Below the pieces are notes generated by a model, which saw only the letters and a program-made list of their open reading frames with translations, did no database searches and had not been told where the DNA came from. Both the position numbers and the translations under genes were made by a program. Below are positions 39,962-47,845 of a stretch of 64,000 nucleotides of DNA, in pieces (position 1 is the stretch's first letter; each line of letters begins with the position of its first letter). Source of the DNA: Giesbergeria anulus (lineage in GTDB: Bacteria > Pseudomonadota > Gammaproteobacteria > Burkholderiales > Burkholderiaceae_C); contig NZ_FOGD01000009.1 of the NCBI RefSeq assembly GCF_900111115.1, positions 23,471-87,470 on the forward strand, written 5' to 3'.

Positions 39962-41320
39962 ATGGCAGCTATGACTGTTCATTTGGACTCCCCTTTGCCC
40001 CCTGCGGCGGCCTTGCCCGGTGCGGCGCAAACCCGTCAAGGCCCCCCATTGCTGCGTGAAGCACAGGCAGGGGTGGTAGCGGCCCCAGCCGCCGCCCTGC
40101 CAGCGCCCCCGCCCACAGAAGGGGCACTGGTGCATATCTCTGCGCAGGGACGCCAGAGTCTGGGGCAAGCGGCGGCTGCCTTGCAAAACCAAAATACCCT
40201 GTTGCAGGCGCTGGGCACATCCACGCAAACTGGCACGCCAGCACCAGCCATGCCAACAGCGGTAACACCCGCACCCACAGGGCCAGCAACACCATCGGTA
40301 GTGCCTGCGGCTCTGGAGACACCACCCACCACGGCCCCAGCCCCGGCGGTACCTGCCAACAGCAACCCATCGCTACCGGCCCATGCCTTGGTGCAAACCT
40401 ATGGCGGTGGCCGAGCACAGTTGCCCGCGCTGGCAGGCCATTTTGGGGCCACAACCACCAACCAAACCACCAGCACCACCGAGGCAGAAAGCGTAGCCAC
40501 ACCTGCAATGCACTGGCCGTCCCAAGGGGTGGGCAAGCCTTTGTACGCCCTAGTGCAAACACTGGTGCAGCAAGCCACCGCATCGCTGGGCACGCAGCGG
40601 GTGCTGGCCGCCCAGCACTGGCCCGCCGCATTGGTGCCGGTGGTCGATCCGCAACCACCGGCCCAAGGTGAGCCGGACTTGGCCCCTTTGCAAACTTGGC
40701 TGGTACACCAAGGCATTGTGCAAACCAGAGAGGGGCCACGCGGTGTCTCTGTGACCTTGCGGGTGCCTGTGCCTTGGCTACGTGCTTGGGCACAGGCACA
40801 GGCCGCTGCCATGCCATCGCGCCCCGGTGATGGCTGGATAGGCAGCAACCCACTACCCGCTCCAGAGGCTAGCGCAGCAGCGGCACAGCGCCCACTGCAA
40901 GCCCTGTTTGCTGGCCCATCGGCCAGCCTGCAATCGGGCACGGTAGCACTGGCGCTGGAGTCGCCCGGCATGACCGGAATGCGCACCAGCGCGCTGCTGT
41001 TGTTGGAGTTCCAGCCCCTGCTGCGCTCATCGGCCAGCACCCAAGCTAACGCACTGTATGGTCACCACGCCAGCGCCTTGCACCTACGCCAAGACCCCTG
41101 GCTACAAATGGCCACGCTACAGGCCAGCGGCCATGTGCGGCATGAAGAAGAAGATATGGTGCATGCCAGCGCTGCCCTGTGTGATACCCCCGGCTGCCCT
41201 TACCAAGGCGAAACCGCCTGTGTGCAGCCGTTTTGTATGGTCTTGCGCGCACTGGCCCCTATTGATGCCTTGGAGGCTGGCTCTCATGCGCCCGGCCCCC
41301 ATGCACCGGGCTTGCGCTAA
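39962..41320 (+). CDS. Ala/Pro/Thr-rich protein of unknown function
   Basis: About 452 residues, not recognised. The N-terminal 170 are low-complexity Ala/Pro/Thr with one ordered patch (ISAQGRQSLGQAAAALQNQN). The middle has alternating hydrophobic segments (PLYALVQTLVQQATASLGTQ) and GPRGVSVTLRVPVPWLRAWA. The C-terminal part, SGTVALALESPGMTGMRTSA to FQPLL, could be a beta-rich domain. It ends with a Cys cluster (LCDTPGCPYQGETACVQPFC) that might bind metal. The layout recalls FliK-like hook-length proteins, but no flagellar neighbours support this. ATG 39962 or 39971 may be the start. It lies 87 bp after the chemoreceptor gene. Confidence 0.6.
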   Translation: MAAMTVHLDSPLPPAAALPGAAQTRQGPPLLREAQAGVVAAPAAALPAPPPTEGALVHISAQGRQSLGQAAAALQNQNTLLQALGTSTQTGTPAPAMPTAVTPAPTGPATPSVVPAALETPPTTAPAPAVPANSNPSLPAHALVQTYGGGRAQLPALAGHFGATTTNQTTSTTEAESVATPAMHWPSQGVGKPLYALVQTLVQQATASLGTQRVLAAQHWPAALVPVVDPQPPAQGEPDLAPLQTWLVHQGIVQTREGPRGVSVTLRVPVPWLRAWAQAQAAAMPSRPGDGWIGSNPLPAPEASAAAAQRPLQALFAGPSASLQSGTVALALESPGMTGMRTSALLLLEFQPLLRSSASTQANALYGHHASALHLRQDPWLQMATLQASGHVRHEEEDMVHASAALCDTPGCPYQGETACVQPFCMVLRALAPIDALEAGSHAPGPHAPGLR

Positions 41321-41356
41321 AAACCTGCACTCATCTCCACCACAAGGAACAACACC

Positions 41357-41734
41357 ATGGGACTCTTTGACGGCGTATTGGGCAATGCCTCCAAAATCGA
41401 CACCACCAAAATTCAGTCAGAATTTAACCAAATTCTGGCACCGGGCGAGAAGGTGGAACATGCTTACCAATTGATCCGCGATTACTTTGTTTTTACCGAC
41501 AAGCGCCTTGTGCTGGTGGACAAACAGGGCCTGACTGGCAGCAAGGTCGAGTACCACTCGATCCCCTACAAAAGCATCACCCACTTCAGCATCGAGACAG
41601 CGGGCACCTTTGATCTGGATGCCGAACTCAAAATCTGGATTTCTGGCACAGCCGTTCCGCTGCAAAAGCAGTTCAACAAGACACTGAACATTTACGAAGT
41701 GCAAGCGGTACTGGCCAGCTACGTCCTCAAATAA
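41357..41734 (+). CDS. Bacterial PH-domain protein
   Basis: 125 residues forming one PH-like domain: starts MGLFDGVLGNASKIDTTKIQ, then QLIRDYFVFTDKRLVLVDKQ and YHSIPYKSITHFSIETAG, the typical conserved strands of the bPH family, ending in a helix (LNIYEVQAVLASYVLK). Function in this family is not established. AAGGA lies about 9 bases before ATG 41357. Confidence 0.85.
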   Translation: MGLFDGVLGNASKIDTTKIQSEFNQILAPGEKVEHAYQLIRDYFVFTDKRLVLVDKQGLTGSKVEYHSIPYKSITHFSIETAGTFDLDAELKIWISGTAVPLQKQFNKTLNIYEVQAVLASYVLK

Positions 41735-41800
41735 GCATGGCCGCACCCTCACACGGGGTGCCGGTTGTTTTGGCAGGCGCTTTCTGCCTAGCGCCGCCTG

Positions 41801-43105
41801 CTAATGGTGCGCATCGTGGCGAGCAAGGTGCAGCAGGTGTTCCACTTCTTTGCTGTGGTGGGTGCAGTTGTGGCCGTGCCAACGGCGAATCACCCACATG
41901 GTGCCCGCCACCACGATACCAAACACGGCAATCGCACCAAAGGCCGACAGCCCCAGCTTGGTCGATAGCGCATACAAGCCACCTAGCCCCAAAATGCAGG
42001 CTTGCTCATTGAAGTTTTGCACCGCAATCGAGCGGCCCGAACCCATCAGGTTGTGGCCCCGGTGCTGCAAGAGCGCATTCATCGGCACCACCAAAAAGCC
42101 GCCCAACCCGCCCAGCACGATCAAAAAGGGTACCGCCAGCCAGAGGGTATCAATAAAGTTCATCAAAATCACCAGCACGCCCATCGCAATGCCCAGCGGA
42201 ATAACACGGGTAGCGCTGTCCAGACGCATCCGTGCCGAGGCCAACACCGCCCCCGCTGCCGTGCCAATGGCTACCACCCCCACCAACGCCGAGGCCGCAG
42301 TGGTGCTGTAACCCAGCGCTGCCGCTGCCCACGCCAGCACGATATAGCGCAAGTTGCCCGACACCCCCCAAAACAGTGTGGTGGTGGCCAAAGAGATTTG
42401 CCCCAGCCGGTCATGCCACAGACGGCGGTTGCAGCGCCAAAAGTCGGGCAGCAGCGCCAGCGTGCTAGCCAAGACGCTACTTTGCGGGGTTTGGCGCAGC
42501 GGGCGCATCTCTACGCCCGTGAGCGGAATGCGGGTATTGAACCAAGCTGCCACCAGATACAGGCTAATGAGCGTGGCAATAGCTGCTTCTGGTGCCGTAT
42601 CAATGCCGGTGTCTATGCCGGGCACATCAATGCCCAGCAGCAGCGGTGCAATCACTGGCCCCACCAATTGCCCACCAAGCAACACCCCCAAAATGATCGA
42701 GCCGATGGTCAGTCCCTCAATCCAGCCATTGGCCTTGACCAGTTGAGAGGCTGGCAGCAGCTCGGTCAGGATGCCGTACTTGGCTGGAGAGTAAGCCGCC
42801 GCCCCCAACCCCACCACCGCATAGGCCAGCAGCGGGTGTGAGCCAAACAGCATCATCAGGCAACCCACCACCTTGATACCGTTACTGATGAACATCACCC
42901 GCCCCTTGGGCAGCGCATCGGCAAAGGCCCCCACAAAGGGGGCCAAGATGACATAAAACAGCGCAAACATGGGCACCAGCGCAGCGCGCTGCCATTCTGG
43001 CGCACCACCTGTGCGTAAGAGTTCGACAGCGGCCACAAACAAGGCGTTGTCGGCCAGCGAGCTAAAAAACTGCGCCGACATAATGGTGTAGAAACCGCGC
43101 TTCAT
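41801..43105 (-). CDS. lplT: Lysophospholipid transporter (MFS)
   Basis: 434 residues with about 12 hydrophobic helices. It begins MKRGFYTIMSAQFFSSLADN followed by ALFVAAVELL, the LplT signature, and contains VGAFADALPKGRVMFISNGI and AYSPAKYGILTELLPASQLV. LplT flips lysophospholipids across the inner membrane for re-acylation by Aas. The C-terminal tail is His-rich (HGHNCTHHSKEVEHLLHLAR). It is divergent from alr, with about 156 bp between starts. Confidence 0.92.
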   Translation of the reverse strand: MKRGFYTIMSAQFFSSLADNALFVAAVELLRTGGAPEWQRAALVPMFALFYVILAPFVGAFADALPKGRVMFISNGIKVVGCLMMLFGSHPLLAYAVVGLGAAAYSPAKYGILTELLPASQLVKANGWIEGLTIGSIILGVLLGGQLVGPVIAPLLLGIDVPGIDTGIDTAPEAAIATLISLYLVAAWFNTRIPLTGVEMRPLRQTPQSSVLASTLALLPDFWRCNRRLWHDRLGQISLATTTLFWGVSGNLRYIVLAWAAAALGYSTTAASALVGVVAIGTAAGAVLASARMRLDSATRVIPLGIAMGVLVILMNFIDTLWLAVPFLIVLGGLGGFLVVPMNALLQHRGHNLMGSGRSIAVQNFNEQACILGLGGLYALSTKLGLSAFGAIAVFGIVVAGTMWVIRRWHGHNCTHHSKEVEHLLHLARHDAHH

Positions 43106-43261
43106 TGAATGGCCATAAGGGGAATGCGTGGGCAGGGCAAAGGCCCGGTACAGAAAGAAAAGGGGCGCTGGCGGCTACGATGGCAAAAGATCGCCGGTTA
43201 TATCACGCAAGCGGTGGTATTGCGGTGCCAGAATCCCCCGCATCTTCCCTGAGTGCCAGCC

Positions 43262-44386
43262 ATGCCGCGCCCTATCCACGCCACCATTCATACCCTTTCC
43301 CTGCAACACAATCTGGCCCGCCTGCGTGCAGCTGCAGCCGATGCCCGCCTGTGGGCCGTCGTCAAAGCCAATGCCTACGGCCACGGCATTGAGCGCGTTT
43401 TTGAGGGCCTGCGCGCTGCCGATGGCTTTGCCCTGCTCGATTTGGACGAGGCCGCCCGCGTGCGCCAACTGGGCTGGCGCGGCCCAGTCTTGCTGATCGA
43501 AGGTGTATTTGAACCGCGTGATTTGGAGCTGTGCTCGCGGCTGGGGTTGTGGCACACCATTCACTGTGATGCCCAAATTGACTGGCTGGCCGCACACAAA
43601 ACGCAGGTGCCGCACCGCGTATTCCTCAAAATGAACTCCGGCATGAACCGGCTCGGCTTTACGCCGCAGCGTTTTCGCAGTGCTTGGGCACGGCTCAACG
43701 CCCTGCCGCAGGTAGAAGAAATCTCCTTCATGACACACTTTAGCGATGCCGACGGCCCGCGCGGCATTGCCCACCAAGTGGCCGCCTTTACCGCTGCCAC
43801 CCAAGACCTGCCCGGCGAATGCACCTTGGGCAACAGTGCCGCTACGCTGTGCCACAGCCAGAATGTGCTGGCCCGTGGCGACTGGCTGCGCGAGGGCATT
43901 GCGCTTTATGGCAGCTCCCCAGACCACCCTGAGCACCACGCCTCAGACTGGAATTTACAGCCCGCCATGACCCTGAGCACGCGCCTGATTGCCGTGCAAC
44001 AACTCCAAGCGGGCGATACCGTGGGCTATGGCTCTTGCTTTACCGCTGATGGCCCCATGCAGATTGGCGTGGCCGCCTGTGGCTATGCCGATGGCTACCC
44101 GCGCCACGCCCCTACTGGCACGCCGGTGCTGGTCAATGGCATCCGCACCCGGCTGGTGGGCCGGGTCAGCATGGACATGGTGACGGTCGATTTGACCCCG
44201 GTGTTGGCCGCAGGGGTGCCGGTGGGCATGGGCAGCGATGTCACGCTGTGGGGGCGCGCCGCCAATGGCACCGTGCTACCGATTGACGACGTCGCGGAAG
44301 CCGCAGGCACCGTAGGCTATGAGCTGATGTGCGCGTTGGCCCCCAGAGTGCCCGTAGTCGTAGAGCCAGAAGCTGGCTCCCTTTGA
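43262..44386 (+). CDS. alr: Alanine racemase
   Basis: 374 residues. The pyridoxal-phosphate lysine is K35 in [18 protein letters not shown]. Other family segments are [53 protein letters not shown] (catalytic Tyr region), [20 protein letters not shown] and [11 protein letters not shown]. It makes D-alanine for peptidoglycan. ATG 43262 is preferred over GTG 43253. In related genomes I recall radA following alr; here the accessory block begins 5 bp after the stop codon. Confidence 0.95.
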   Translation: MPRPIHATIHTLSLQHNLARLRAAAADARLWAVVKANAYGHGIERVFEGLRAADGFALLDLDEAARVRQLGWRGPVLLIEGVFEPRDLELCSRLGLWHTIHCDAQIDWLAAHKTQVPHRVFLKMNSGMNRLGFTPQRFRSAWARLNALPQVEEISFMTHFSDADGPRGIAHQVAAFTAATQDLPGECTLGNSAATLCHSQNVLARGDWLREGIALYGSSPDHPEHHASDWNLQPAMTLSTRLIAVQQLQAGDTVGYGSCFTADGPMQIGVAACGYADGYPRHAPTGTPVLVNGIRTRLVGRVSMDMVTVDLTPVLAAGVPVGMGSDVTLWGRAANGTVLPIDDVAEAAGTVGYELMCALAPRVPVVVEPEAGSL

Positions 44387-44942
44387 TGGGTGTAGAGGTT
44401 CCCATAAGCTGAGAAAGCGCTCCATTGTAGAACAATGACTTACAGCATTGTGGGAAGCAAAAGCTGAGAAAATGAACCTCATAACGTGAGAATTTTCTAC
44501 TTTGCTGCCAACTCGTTTCGGTAGGCAAAGAAGGAAAAGGAACCATCTCCCATCACAGATGGAGCATAGTGGACGAGAACATTAATGTCGAGAATTGAAT
44601 GGCCGAACAGCTCATCGCATCTCCGGCAAAACCACAAGCGCATGCCGATGAACGCTGTCGACCATCCTACGGGCTGTAAGGTGAGAGACCATTCAACTCA
44701 AAGGCCCCCGCCATTTGCTGTGGCTATTTTCAAATGAGGAAGTTGCCCACTTGGCATCGATGACGACATCGGCAGCTCCATCGGAGCAGTCGAGCCAAAG
44801 GGTGCGCTGCAGTGCATCTGGAGCTAACATTTCATGAAGCAGTCTCGTGGAAGGCTTAAACAGCGCACATATCAGGGCAACCAAGTGCATCTTGCCCTGA
44901 TGTTGCACTTCGAATACCTGATGACCCTCGAACTAGGCCACT
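44387..44942. other. Accessory left-end region, mostly non-coding
   Basis: About 550 bp after alr. Three related motifs occur in direct orientation: ATAAGCTGAGAAAGCG at 44404, AAAAGCTGAGAAAATG at 44459 and ATAACGTGAGAATTTTC at 44481. A small dyad CATTGTAGAACAATG is at 44423-44437. This fits the multiple transposase sites found at Tn7-like or IS21-like ends. A doubtful short minus-strand frame lies at 44693-44890. Confidence 0.5.
44693..44890 (-). CDS. Doubtful short ORF
   Basis: 65 residues from ATG 44890 (MHLVALICALFKPSTRLLHE at the start, KWATSSFENSHSKW near the end). No recognised family and no clear ribosome binding site. It may be a fragment of a decayed gene inside the transposon end. 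Confidence 0.2.
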   Translation of the reverse strand: MHLVALICALFKPSTRLLHEMLAPDALQRTLWLDCSDGAADVVIDAKWATSSFENSHSKWRGPLS

Positions 44943-45167
44943 TCATCGGGCATCAATATTTCGAAATAGGTTGTTTACTTGCGGGCATCGCAGGGCAAAA
45001 AAATCTCGAAAATTGACCGTCACCATCCTGCGGACCGTTTTGTCGGTAGGCGGAAGTCCGCGCCGATAAAGCTCCTTCAGCGCCACCAGGCTCGTTGCTC
45101 CATTTGTTGATTCGACCGTAGCCCAGAGTTCGCCTCTACTGACCACAATTCCGCATGGCCATTCCAT
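44943..45167 (-). CDS. Small protein of unknown function
   Basis: 74 residues starting MEWPCGIVVSRGELWATVES, with ALKELYRRGLPPTDKTVRRM and VTVNFRDFFAL. No recognised family; compact and probably cytoplasmic. GGAG six bases before ATG 45167 is a good ribosome binding site and lies inside a perfect palindrome (45171-45192). It reads in the same direction as the CBASS genes, 122 bp downstream of the CD-NTase stop, and may belong to that system or to the transposon. Confidence 0.5.
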   Translation of the reverse strand: MEWPCGIVVSRGELWATVESTNGATSLVALKELYRRGLPPTDKTVRRMVTVNFRDFFALRCPQVNNLFRNIDAR

Positions 45168-45170
45168 CGT

Positions 45171-45192
45171 TGTCTCCAGTTGTCTGGAGACA
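45171..45192. promoter_or_regulatory. Palindrome over a ribosome binding site
   Basis: TGTCTCCAG and CTGGAGACA form a perfect 9-bp inverted repeat around TTGT, immediately upstream of ATG 45167. On the minus strand the arm contains the GGAG of the small gene. It can be a dimeric-protein operator or an RNA hairpin hiding the ribosome binding site. Confidence 0.65.
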
Positions 45193-45289
45193 GATAGCAA
45201 TCCCGCTTATATCGGGGGTTTAGACCAGTTGACCGTTAACTTGTGTAGGTTCTGGTGTTCGCCCGGTTGGGTATGTTTGGCACTTCGAA

Positions 45290-46723
45290 TTACTCAATGA
45301 CGACGTAAAAAGGCTCAGACTGTCCCACCAGTCGGTTGTCCCGTTTGCGAATTAGGAAGGCCTCGACGAAGTGAACTCCTCGGTATTCCAAGCGCTCGGA
45401 GCGGCTTGTGCCTTCGTCCGACGGGTAGAACTCGCCGCGAAGCGCACCCGCCTTAGACGCAACCTTATCCGTGTTCGTCACCCGCCACTGAACCTTGTAG
45501 TCGTCTGTGAAAGGAACGCCATGTTTTCCTGTCGCAGTGAATCGCACCCAGTAATTTGGTTGCAGCGCTTCAGCGGACTTGATAGCTCGTATTGTGGTTC
45601 CATATTGCCCTGTGCGCAAAACGGCCGACACTAGAACGGTGTGCTGGTCCGCAGCCTTCCTCCATGTTGGCCGACGCACATGTGGAAGTTGGCGAAGCTT
45701 GGCAGGGACTGCTGCAGCGCCAAGAGTCTTAACTAGCTCAACCAAGTCCCGGAAGTGCCCGCTGACCACAAGTGCTCCGCTGGATGAGTCCTCGCCAACC
45801 CGCTCTGCGGCCTGCTTCGCTTCGCCAGCGGCAAAGTTTTCACCGAAGACACGTTGCCACTTTCCGATGCTTTCGTCCCGGTCTTGCTCAGCAAAAGCAT
45901 CATCAATCCAGCCCCTGTACAGATTGACCTTGTCGCGGAAGTTTGAGTACTGTGTTTGGTCCCAGCCGCCCGCTTGGTCTTCCTGCGGCAGCTTTGGATT
46001 TGGCACTGTTGGAACGCTTTGCCTCGCTTGGAGCCAGTCGTCCAAACGGCCGACGAGCGTTTTAAGCGTCGTTGACAGGTCAGCGAACTGCGCGCTGCCA
46101 CGGTCGCTTTCGTAGACCTGCAGACCCATCAAGGTTGTGAGCAGGAACGACGGGCAAGTGAAGTTGCCCTTAATATCGCGCATGTACTTCAATAGCCGCG
46201 TGACCTTCTTAAGGTCATCCCCACCGGCGACACCGTTCTTGTCTTTCACCCATTTGGTGTAAGCCTCAGGAGCAGAGGCTTCGAACTGGTTAGTGACACG
46301 ATTGCAGACCTCGTACTGACCTGCGTAAAGTCGATTGACAACACAAGGTGCAACATCAATCTTGCGCTCGCCCGCGTACTCAATCGTGGCGCAGTGTGAG
46401 AAGCGACGTACCTTCTCCTCATAAGCAGGAAGGCGCCCAAGCTTGGTTGCAAGCTCGTTAACGTAGTCCTTGGGCATCCAGCCTTCCTTGGCCTCAACGA
46501 ACACCAGGAGGTCGGCATCAAATGGCTGTCCCGACTGCGGCTTGATGATGGTTTCGTGGGCCCAAGAACCCTGCGGAGCAAACGAAATAATCTTGGGGCC
46601 CCAACCAAGTGCTCGTACCGCATTTTCGACGGCAACGATGCTGTCCTGTAGAAGCCGCAACCGCGTGGCATTCAGATTCACATGGTCATTGAGGAATGCC
46701 TTGAAATGTTCATGCAATTTCAT
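45290..46723 (-). CDS. CBASS CD-NTase with AGS-C sensor domain
   Basis: 477 residues. The nucleotidyltransferase core has QGSWAHETII (GS at 52-53) and the metal-binding pair D69/D71 in FDADLLVFVE, with a third Asp at 123 in RKIDVAPCVV; all three are intact. The C-terminal part, from about 365 (QHTVLVSAVLRTGQYGTTIR, FVEAFLIRKRDNRLVGQSEP), matches the AGS-C nucleotide-sensor domain of SMODS proteins. On phage infection such enzymes make cyclic oligonucleotides that trigger an effector. The start ATG overlaps the stop of the S-4TM gene (ATGA), so the two are translationally coupled. No Cap2/Cap3 ubiquitin-like or HORMA/TRIP13 genes are nearby: a minimal two-gene system. Confidence 0.88.
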   Translation of the reverse strand: MKLHEHFKAFLNDHVNLNATRLRLLQDSIVAVENAVRALGWGPKIISFAPQGSWAHETIIKPQSGQPFDADLLVFVEAKEGWMPKDYVNELATKLGRLPAYEEKVRRFSHCATIEYAGERKIDVAPCVVNRLYAGQYEVCNRVTNQFEASAPEAYTKWVKDKNGVAGGDDLKKVTRLLKYMRDIKGNFTCPSFLLTTLMGLQVYESDRGSAQFADLSTTLKTLVGRLDDWLQARQSVPTVPNPKLPQEDQAGGWDQTQYSNFRDKVNLYRGWIDDAFAEQDRDESIGKWQRVFGENFAAGEAKQAAERVGEDSSSGALVVSGHFRDLVELVKTLGAAAVPAKLRQLPHVRRPTWRKAADQHTVLVSAVLRTGQYGTTIRAIKSAEALQPNYWVRFTATGKHGVPFTDDYKVQWRVTNTDKVASKAGALRGEFYPSDEGTSRSERLEYRGVHFVEAFLIRKRDNRLVGQSEPFYVVIE

Positions 46724-47646
46724 TGGGCCTCCGCCACGTTCATTTTCTGTTCCGCTTCGGCAACAAGCCTCTCGACTGCATGGCGAGTTTGGTCTTCTTC
46801 GTTATTTCGAAGTTTGTTGTAGAGCCAATCGAAAACCAGCGGATTGCTCGCACGATGCCGATAAATGGCATCTTGCAAAGCACGTGATGCAGTGGTCAGC
46901 TCCGTGGACGAGGCTCCAGAAAGTGCCTTGTCCCACACCTTTTCTACCTCTGACTTCAGCGTGGTCAGCGTCTCAATGGTGTCGTTCTGCTTGCGGTGCT
47001 CACGGAGTACATAGGCAACCAATGGCAAGACTGGCAAACACAGTGTCAAGATGAGGTCATTGAGATTGAGGCCCTGATATATGCCAACAAAAACCAAAGT
47101 CACCGATATGACACCAGCTGCCCCGATTAGGATTGCTACGTACTTTCTGCGAATGCGCATGTCATACGCGAGGTTGGTACGCTGGCAAATTAGCCGACCG
47201 AGCTGAACAGGAAGCCGGGAGACATCAACTTCGTACCAGTTCTGCAAGCGCTTTCGCTCTGAGTCAGACATTTCTGTAGTAGTTATCGCTCGCACTTCTT
47301 CTGCATCGACCCGGCGACCGGCCACAAGCTGATTCCAGTCAAGCTTCAGAACCTCGGTGTCGAACTGCTCCTGAACCTTCGCCCCTCGTTTGCAATCTTC
47401 TTTCTGCAGACGCGCGACAACTCCCACTTCCAGAAGCAAGACCACTATCGAGCCGAAGCCCAGATAAGGTCGAATCTCGGGATGGCTGGCACCGAAAATT
47501 ACTCCCATCAGGGGAAGCACCAGTGCTAGCAAAGTGAACCAAGCTTGGTACTGTTTCGCACGGGCATAGAACAGTCTTTGGGCACGCAGTAGAACCAGCC
47601 GTTCAGGCTTGTTCTGCTCAACGTTGATTTGATGTGTGTTGTTCAC
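46720..47646 (-). CDS. S-4TM membrane effector of CBASS
   Basis: 308 residues with two helical hairpins: FTLLALVLPLMGVIFGA and YLGFGSIVVLLLEVGVVARL (about 37-85), then VAILIGAAGVISVTLVFVGI and LILTLCLPVLPLVAYVL (about 170-215). Cytoplasmic parts are charged. This is the layout of S-4TM pore-forming effectors found next to SMODS nucleotidyltransferases; activation is expected to break the inner membrane and stop phage growth by killing the cell. The start appears to be GTG 47646, without a strong ribosome binding site. It is the first gene of the two-gene operon, 199 bp after tniQ. Confidence 0.82.
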   Translation of the reverse strand: MNNTHQINVEQNKPERLVLLRAQRLFYARAKQYQAWFTLLALVLPLMGVIFGASHPEIRPYLGFGSIVVLLLEVGVVARLQKEDCKRGAKVQEQFDTEVLKLDWNQLVAGRRVDAEEVRAITTTEMSDSERKRLQNWYEVDVSRLPVQLGRLICQRTNLAYDMRIRRKYVAILIGAAGVISVTLVFVGIYQGLNLNDLILTLCLPVLPLVAYVLREHRKQNDTIETLTTLKSEVEKVWDKALSGASSTELTTASRALQDAIYRHRASNPLVFDWLYNKLRNNEEDQTRHAVERLVAEAEQKMNVAEAQ

Positions 47647-47845
47647 TATGATTTGTTAATCTGGTTAATTGGTCTTGTTAAGCAGTGTTCAGCGAGTTAG
47701 TCCGATAATAGATGTTCAGGCCCAGCGTGTGGGCTGCGGGTCGGGGTAGTCAACGGGATTGGTAGCAGCATCGAGACCTTGATTTCCGTCTACGGTGCCC
47801 ATAAGGTCCTCTAGGCTGCTCAGGAATACTGAGGTGGAGGCAAGG

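Noticed and set aside
39962-41320. Flagellar hook-length protein FliK
   Set aside because: Low-complexity start and beta-like end are suggestive, but no flagellar gene is nearby and the Cys-rich end is not typical.
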